The translations under genes were made by a program, and so were the position numbers. A model generated the notes under the pieces. That model was given only the letters and a program-made list of their open reading frames with translations, had not been told where the DNA came from and did no database searches. Of a stretch of DNA of 64,000 nt, positions 57,421 through 64,000 are shown one piece after another; positions within the stretch are counted from its first letter, which is position 1, and each line of letters starts with the position of its first letter. Source of the stretch: Anisus vortex (Eukaryota; Mollusca; Gastropoda; Planorbidae); NCBI GenBank assembly GCA_949126835.1, contig OX421495.1, forward strand, positions 22,329,815 to 22,393,814. Reading direction: 5' to 3'.

Positions 57421-58680
57421 TCACATACCCATCAAGACTGTACTCCTGGTATCTTCCGAACGTCAGGGCAACGCTCTGGGGCAAGACCAATGCTACCTCT
57501 TTTTTTTTTTATTTATGTTCCTGGCATCGTCAAATGAAATGTCTAGAACTATTGAAACTCAAAGAATAACATGACGTGATATGCTGTAAGACCTATATTT
57601 TACAGCCCCAATAAATACCAAAAACAAAAAAACAACACTAGACGCAAGCACAATCAATGTTTATATAGTAAGTAAAAATATAAGTGTTTGTTTTAAACTT
57701 AAATAATAATGAAAAGAGGGAATTAAAAAAAAAAACTAAGCGTCTTTTTCGTTGAGAATTTGATCAACAACTCTGTCAACTTAAAAAAAAAAACCTGACA
57801 TGAAACCAGACCAATCTAGTTCAGGGACGGTACATGTTCCATTAAATAAAAAATTCGTTTCTAAGCATTGTCTCCCCTTCTCTGGCGGAACGGATTGCTG
57901 GGAACATAATATCTTTTGATTATCGATTATCCGTTGTTCATCGATTAACTACACTATCTCAATATCTCTAATCGGTGGCGGGCTTGGGTTTGTTCTGAAC
58001 TAACCGTCATGATTTCCGGCCCAAACTACACACACGCAAATAAATAGCATGCAACTTACACACCCACACACAGACCGATAGACAGAAATAGTTTTAATGT
58101 TGTTTGTTAGCAGACGATTGACGGCTTGAAACGTGCCAGATTTTTACTACACGCTTGTTCATATTCATTTGCGTTATTTATACATTAACATTCCTAACCA
58201 TCTGGAATTAATTATTGTTCACTTTTACTGTAAGTGTAATTAAGAAAATAATTGTAAAGGTTTAATTAAAGTAAAACTTTTATGTCATGGCTTTAGTTGG
58301 TCTCCCATTCGAATTCAATATAATGCCAAAGTTTGTTACAGCTGTAAACCGTCTCTGCTTTTTATATTTTAGGTCTATCACTTAAAATGTACAGTTATTA
58401 TATTTGTATAAATATTTTTTTTAAATGGGAATATTCTTGAATTTGGTTATTATGGAATACATAATCCGTAATTTTCGTAATTAATTAATTTTTCAATCCT
58501 GAGAATAGTGACAAAAATACTATGTGTAAGTGACCATATTCCTAAATAGTATAATTCCCAATAGTTCTGTTTAAACAAATTTACTGCAATAAAGTCCGTA
58601 AGTAATATATAGTTTTTATAGTGTATATGTATATATATATACGAAATAGAGAGATAGATTGAGAGATGGACTTAAAAATA
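57421..58680. other. intergenic DNA
   Basis: No gene is seen. AT-rich, with short (TA)n at 58625-58640. Confidence 0.4.
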
Positions 58681-58964
58681 GTCTATAGTAGGGATATGGC
58701 AACCTAAGGTTGGATTTTTAATGGCCCCTGCGAGACCTCAAAGGGTTGTTTTATACAAAATTGTCTTTCAGTTATGAATGAGGAAAACTGACTATTGAAG
58801 ACAATGTTTCTGAATGGCTTAGTGACACATTTTAGTGAGTTGAACGCATTTACAAACAGAACTTGAACTGTTAGACCACTGGAATGGATTTCCATATATC
58901 TTAAGTGAAATCAATTTTAAACAATTAACTATATGTACTTCCCTTTATTAAGACATATATAAAG

Positions 58965-59350
58965 ATTGTGTCGCCTATTGCTTGGTCTAAAGCTTCATAG
59001 AACTGATCCTTCTCTTTTGAGGTGGAACAGAGAGTTGGGGCGTAGATGCGAAATATGTTGGCTGGGCCCGCAGATGTTCTGAGTCGTAGAGCGATGATAT
59101 TCTCCGTGCCTGATGGTTCAATGAAGGGTACGAACTAGGAAGGTATTCTTCAATGCGAAACCTACACCATGCTGTTTTGGTGTATCTGTAGTTCTGTCTT
59201 GACAGAAGAATGTATATTTGGTTTCTTTTTTTAGCCTGTTTAGTTATCTGTCAATGCTGCCATTTTTCCGCATGTCGTTGATTGACCGCAGGTCGGTGGT
59301 CATGCCGGGACACATAGTCCTTACGTTCCAGCTTGCGATTCAAAGACCTG
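58965..59350 (-). pseudogene. LINE endonuclease N-terminal part, inverted
   Basis: The minus strand reads ASWNVRTMCPGMTTDLRSIN, KYTFFCQDRTTDTPKQHGVG, ENIIALRLRTSAGPANIFRI and YAPTLCSTSKEKDQFYEALD, ending AIGD at the left edge. Those residues normally lie directly before GDFNARVG, which begins on the opposite strand at about 59522. Confidence 0.75.
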
Positions 59351-59518
59351 GAGTATTCTATTCCTTTTTTTTAGTTCTAAGTGAAGGTCTTTTCGGCCCA
59401 CTTGTTGAGTTGTGCTCTAATCTCCACGCATCCAGGGGAGAAGGCAGGCCATGACAGGATAGCAACTATTAGACTGGGGGCTGCCCAGTTAAGGCGGGCG
59501 GTAGCTGTCCAGTGAGAC

Positions 59519-59932
59519 TTGTTAGTCGATGCAGGGAATTTCAATGCTAGAGTGGGTGGCAACCACGAGGCCTGGCCTACGTGCCTTGGTCTTTTTGGAA
59601 GGGGCGAAATAGATGAGAACGGACAAAGATTGCTGGAACTCTGCTGCTCGCAGGGTTTGTGTGTGACCAACACTTTCTTAAAGTGCAAAGATACACACCA
59701 AGTGTCTTGTAGACACCCTCGATCGCGCCAATGGCGCCTATGGCGCCAATTGGACCTCATCATCCCCAGGCGTGCACAACTTGCTAGTGATCTTCTCACC
59801 TGCAATAATCATATTGCCGACTTCGACATCCTGGTGGCCAAAAAGGTACGAATAATTCGTAGGAACTTGTATCACACCAAAGAAAAGGGACGTCCACGCT
59901 TAAACATAGCTATTCATGGACAAAATGCATGA
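59519..59932 (+). pseudogene. LINE endonuclease C-terminal part
   Basis: GNFNARVGGNHEAWPTCLGL, NGQRLLELCCSQGLCVTNTF, RHPRSRQWRLWRQLDLIIPR and ADFDILVAKKVRI are the later blocks. The usual GDFNAR reads GNFNAR and DTDHSLV reads ADFDILV, so catalytic positions have been altered. Confidence 0.75.
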
Positions 59933-61245
59933 AGTCCTGTCAAAAATGACCCCAAATGTCACCATTGACTCCAAATAGTCACATTTCTGTGACATGATTC
60001 ACGCATAATCAATAAATGCCTATGTTAAAAAATCCCACGAAAACACGGATTGGTTCGATGCTCATTTAGACGAAACAAAACCTGTCACTGAAGCTAAAAG
60101 TAAAGCTCTCCTGGCCTACAAGGAGAAGCCACACCTGACACGCTGCATGCCTTCAAAACAGCCAAGATGCAAGCTCAGAGAGTTGCCCGTCAATGTGCCA
60201 ATACTTACTAGCTTAATCTCTGCTCCAGCATACAGTCAGCTGCTGACATGGGCAACGCCAAAGCCATATACGAAAATATTGAAAAAGCAAATGACCACAT
60301 GACGTCCAATGTTGCACCCCTAATGTCCAAAACTGAGAAATCATCAAAGGCCAGGTGAAGCAGCTCAAACGCTGGATGCAGCAGTTAACACAGTCTCCAG
60401 AACCGCTCTAGATAACACCCCTGCCCATACAGGGAGATAAGCCAAGCCATCGACTGCCAAGCCTGTGAAAAAGCCCATTGGATTGATGGAATACCACCAA
60501 AAGCTCTAAAGAATGATAAGACAGTGTTACTCCAGTCCTTGCACGAGCTGCTAGCCCTCTGTTGGGAAAAGGAATACACCCCACCAGAACACGAAGGACG
60601 CAAGGACGCAAACATAGTGACATAGTGACGCTTTATAAGAATAAAGGCAATAGAAGTGACTTCTTTAACTTTCGCGACATATCGATTCTCAGTATTGTAG
60701 GAAAGGCTTTCGCCCGCGTCACTATCACACTTTTGCAGATATTAGTCTTAACTCTACATTGCCTTCGTAGATCTGACAAACGCCTTTGATTTAGTCAGTC
60801 ACAGTGGGCTTTTCTGAATCCTGGAAAAAATTGGCTTTTCCCTACACCTACTTACCATCACCAGATAGTTCCATGAGAATATGCAGAGCACGGTGCACTT
60901 CAACAGAGCTACATCTGAAGTCTTCCCAGTCCGCAGCTATGTACTGCAACAGCTTGTTTCAAGCTTAACCAACGCTTGCAAAGAACTGCAAATCAGCTTA
61001 AAGACAAATAACATGTCCTAAGACACATGTTCCAATCCTACCATTATCATTGACAACGAAAACTTGGAGATTGTGGACTGCTTTGGGGTCCAAGGTTTCC
61101 AGTTCGAGGATGAAATAAACAGTAGAATCGGCAAGGCTAGTGCCACAATGGCTAAACTTAAGAAACGGGTTTAGGAAAACACCAGGCTAACAGAGAGGAC
61201 CAAACTATGTGTCTACCAGGCCTGCATCATCAGCACGCTGCTCTA
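59933..61245 (+). pseudogene. LINE linker and RT remnant
   Basis: STDWFDAHLDETKPVTEAKS-like linker sequence is at 60040-60110. RT blocks SDIVTLYKNKGNRSDFFNF, DISILSIVGKAFARV (60618-60720) and IGKASATMAKLKKRV (61125-61170) survive. The catalytic YADD region is lost by deletion between about 60950 and 61000. Confidence 0.65.
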
Positions 61246-61845
61246 TTGAAGTACATCGAATCACTCAAAGCGGAGTTTTCTAAACAAATCAAGGCTTTCA
61301 AATTCATGAACTCATTTGTTCATACCTCATCAAGCCTAACTGGCTTGATCTTACTACAACCTCGTAGATGTAGATGTGTGTTTTTAAGGGGAGGGATATT
61401 GGCGATTTAAAAACCCAGCCAGTTGAATTTTAAACATACAAAACAAAGGGCATAGAAATGTGCCAATAAGCGGGAAAATCAGGATGAAATCTGCTTAGGA
61501 ATGTCATCTGATATTTTCAACTGCCAGGCATTCGCTTTACTTTCAGCTTTTGGTCAACTTACACTTGTGAACAGTTTTTATTGCACATGAAAGCATTCAC
61601 TTACACTTCATTACTCAGAAATGACTAAATAATGTATCTGCCAATATAAATTAAAACAGCGAAGAGCAAGAGCAGGCGCTCATTTAATGATACAGACTAA
61701 TTGCATTAAAAATATTTTTTATGATCTTCTTCTATAATTAAACATAAATATTAAGTATTTCCAAATAAGATAATTTTTATTAAATTAGTTATTATATGAG
61801 ACTTTTGAGACATTAGATTATGCAATTATTGTAATTATTGTAATT

Positions 61846-62085
61846 AGCAAGTAAAGTATCCTTCGGACCTTCGGACCAAATTGATCGTAGGGCTGGTGAA
61901 GCAGCGTTCACCAGTTTGTGTGGCCAGCACAATGCCCAGCCGCCTTTACTTTACCCCAACTAATATCGGGAACCCATCAGAGCTCAGGGACACCCTCGAG
62001 TACACCCTGGGAAAGATCCCGGCACCACCAGGATTCGAACTTAGGACCTTCGGATCGCCAGTCGAACGCGCTGCCGCTCGTAATG
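61846..62085 (-). repeat. tRNA-derived SINE inside hAT
   Basis: The minus strand reads CGAGCGGCAGCGCGTTCGAC with box B AGTTCGAATCCTGG, then the SINE body, and ends GGTCCGAAGGATACTTTACT. It is the copy with the best preserved tRNA head. It interrupts hAT sequence that continues at 62086. Confidence 0.8.
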
Positions 62086-62625
62086 TTAAAAAGATAGACT
62101 TCTCAAGGTTAAATGGACAAACAATTAATGCAGGAAATGTTTACTTACAACTGTTTAATAACGTACATTAATTTTATACCTTTATTGAAATCTCGAAGGG
62201 AATACCACAGGACCTAATGCTGGATTTATATAAAGAAATTATAATTTTATTAGTCAGTAATAGTCAGTAATATTTGTTATATTACTAAACATAACTTTTT
62301 TGGCATCATTATTGAATCAAATTTAGAAACTTAATTTGTATACAAGGGGGATAATAAACCCGTTTTTTTTAGCTATTATTTTCTTTTTTTTCTTTTATAA
62401 AAGACTAAATGGTCTACAACTTATAACTTTATGATGACCAAACTGTAAAAATTAGTTGGAAATAAAATAATTATTTTATGACTAAAAAGATATATGCCAA
62501 TTTTTTTAAACAGTACATTAACTACCCAATTGGTATGATTACTACGTATCAATTCCGCTTAACTATACTGCATGGTCTTGTTAGTTGTGAGAACAAATCA
62601 AACAAAAAATCTCAGTTAAACCATA

Positions 62626-63560
62626 GACAATAATATACATCTTATCTTATCTTATACGTTACAGACGCTCCTTCTATACAGAAGATTATTGCGTCCTACG
62701 CTCATCCGTGGTCCGAGTCTAGTCTTGCATTTTTATTAATGTTTTAAATGATGTTAGGCTATTGGTTTTCCTGGTTTGTTCAGGCAACCCATTCCATGCC
62801 CGAATGCCGCTCGGGAAGAAAGAGTACTTATATGCATTTGTTCTCGCATAAGGGACAAGGAAGGTGTTTTTGTCTTTATGTTTATCTGAGCTTTGCAACA
62901 GATTGGTATTGGGTTGTATTTCTAAATTAGAGTTTAATGCCTTATGTATTATTACTACTTTACTCTTTGCCCTTCTGTCCTCTAGTGTTTCTAGGTTTAG
63001 TGATTTGACTAATGGTGTTACTCTTGTCAATTGGGAATATTCACTAGTTATAAACCTTGCAGCTCTTTTTTGATTTTGTTATAATTTTTTTATGTTTTCT
63101 TTAGTTGATGGGTCCCATACAGATCCTGCATATTCTAGTATAGGCCTAACTAATGTGAGATAGCATTTTAGTTTTATATTCTTATTACATTTGTAAAAGT
63201 TCCTTTTTATGAATCCTAATGTTTTGTTTGATTTTTTAATTACTTCATCAATGTGAGGGTTTCAAGATAACTTATCATTTATTAACATGGACCGCTTGCT
63301 TTAGTATTTCTGCTATATGATGACTCGAAACACTGATTTTCGGAATTTCCTATTCGTTGTTTCCTTTGCATTTCCGTTTTATTTAATCGCTTCGATTTTA
63401 TCAATGAAAAATTAAAATTAAAATTGATTCTATACAGCGGAAACATGAAACAACGCGGAGCGTAGAAGTAATTTAAGGCAGCCGAATTGGTTGCGCATGG
63501 AAAAAAAGTTGATATAAGCTCTAAAAATAGAGCAAGCGGTCCATCTTATTATAGTCTATG
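62626..63560. mobile_element. MITE copy 2, split by a LINE
   Basis: The left end CATAGACAATAATA is at 62626; the body resumes as ACATGGACCGCTTGCT at about 63285 and ends TATTATAGTCTATG (63560). Flanks GTTAAAC and TTTAAAC agree, and joining them restores the hAT sequence. The intervening 62640-63275 is a LINE. Confidence 0.6.
62640..63275 (-). pseudogene. CR1/Jockey-like LINE 3' part, best copy
   Basis: The minus strand reads LSWNPHIDEVIKKSNKTLGF, KCYLTLVRPILEYAGSVWDP, RAARFITSEYSQLTRVTPLV and TNAYKYSFFPSGIRAWNGLP. These are the segments after the RT core in CR1/Jockey-group LINEs. One stop lies at about 63075. The element ends with GCGTCTGTAACGTATAAGAT and an (ATAAG)n tail. The RT core is missing through 5' truncation. 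Confidence 0.8.
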
Positions 63561-64000
63561 TTTAAACTGAGAACAAAATTTGCAGTTGATAGATCCTTAT
63601 TATCTTGACAGCCAGATATAATTTTTACAAAATAATTATCATAATTTATGTGAAAGTTTAGAAATAAAATTTTGTATTTGGTGTAAATGCAAATAAAATG
63701 GATGATAATGCCAAACAAGTAAAAATTCAGAATTAAATATAAAACACGATTTTACGATTTTCTCTATAGATTTCATTTGCTTATGGCCTTGGTTTTGCAA
63801 CGGAGTTAAATTAATTGTCTTATAAAAATAATAAAACAAGCATGATAGAAGCAGGGGAACTTTTAGGCTGTCGGCACGCTGAATGATTTAGAAATCCTAG
63901 TTTGGCACGCCATTAGCAAAACGTTGCCGACCCCTGGTCTAGATTAACAATACGATTTACCTCAATCTGTCCAATACTTACTTACGATTTAAAAAAATTA

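Larger units (their letters stand above)
58965..61245 (+). mobile_element. EN/RT LINE with inverted 5' part, inside hAT
   Basis: The RT part is on the plus strand (59519-61245), but the first endonuclease part is on the minus strand (59515-58965). The family is that of 16370-20250. The 3' end is missing: the copy stops at ACIISTLLY, where hAT sequence resumes. Confidence 0.75.
58689..63936 (+). mobile_element. hAT family A element expanded by nested insertions
   Basis: The left end TAGGGATATGGCAACCTAAGG and right end CGTTGCCGACCCCTG correspond to the ends of the hAT at 43157-44796. The flanks GTCTATAG and GTCTAGAT agree in 6 of 8 positions. Host segments are about 58689-58960, 61246-61845, 62086-62625 and 63561-63936, roughly 1.8 kb in all and collinear with the 1640-bp copy. 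Between them lie a LINE, a SINE, and a MITE that itself contains a LINE. Confidence 0.7.

Overview
The window is AT-rich nuclear DNA of an animal. Its coding sequence is split by GT-AG introns, and most of it is decayed transposons, tandem repeats and simple AT-rich sequence. The mix (tRNA-derived SINE, endonuclease/RT LINEs with a C-terminal zinc finger, many hAT elements, frequent TAGGCCTA palindromes) suggests an invertebrate, perhaps a gastropod mollusc. That placement is inference from general character, not from a diagnostic gene.

Two protein-coding genes can be assembled, both on the + strand. (1) A TTC9-family TPR protein with coding exons 4337-4619, 4811-4981 and 5902-6008 (186 aa), and probably a 5' UTR exon ending at 3069. 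(2) An F-box/leucine-rich-repeat protein with seven coding exons from 28395 to 42218 (633 aa). All six introns are phase 0 and every exon is a multiple of three. A third possible transcription unit, 9899-13330, is a chain of good splice sites ending in a polyA signal but with no substantial ORF; it may be a lncRNA.

Layout: 1-3000 AT-rich DNA with a GC-rich dispersed repeat (593-1060); 3000-6300 TTC9 gene with an intronic SINE; 7100-8870 LINE tail and a pair of direct repeats; 8900-13330 candidate lncRNA holding a THAP/P-type MITE; 13400-15070 AT-rich repeats; 15400-20250 an RNase H LINE fragment (-) and an EN/RT LINE (+); 21970-23135 nested TIR elements; 24070-25610 a TA-flanked TIR element and a small hAT; 28000-42900 F-box gene with a Tc1/mariner remnant, SINEs and several minisatellites in its introns; 43157-44796 a hAT element; 45300-50800 further hAT and TIR elements; 50860-54215 a second EN/RT LINE; 55490-57200 minisatellites; 58689-63936 one hAT element that has received at least four other insertions.

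I find no evidence of a new biochemical system. The most informative material is the transposon archaeology: precise target-site duplications, empty sites present as paralogous copies inside the window, a three-deep nest, a LINE with a 5' inversion of the twin-priming type, and tandem duplication of a splice acceptor in front of an F-box gene exon. The two genes show no sign of acting together.
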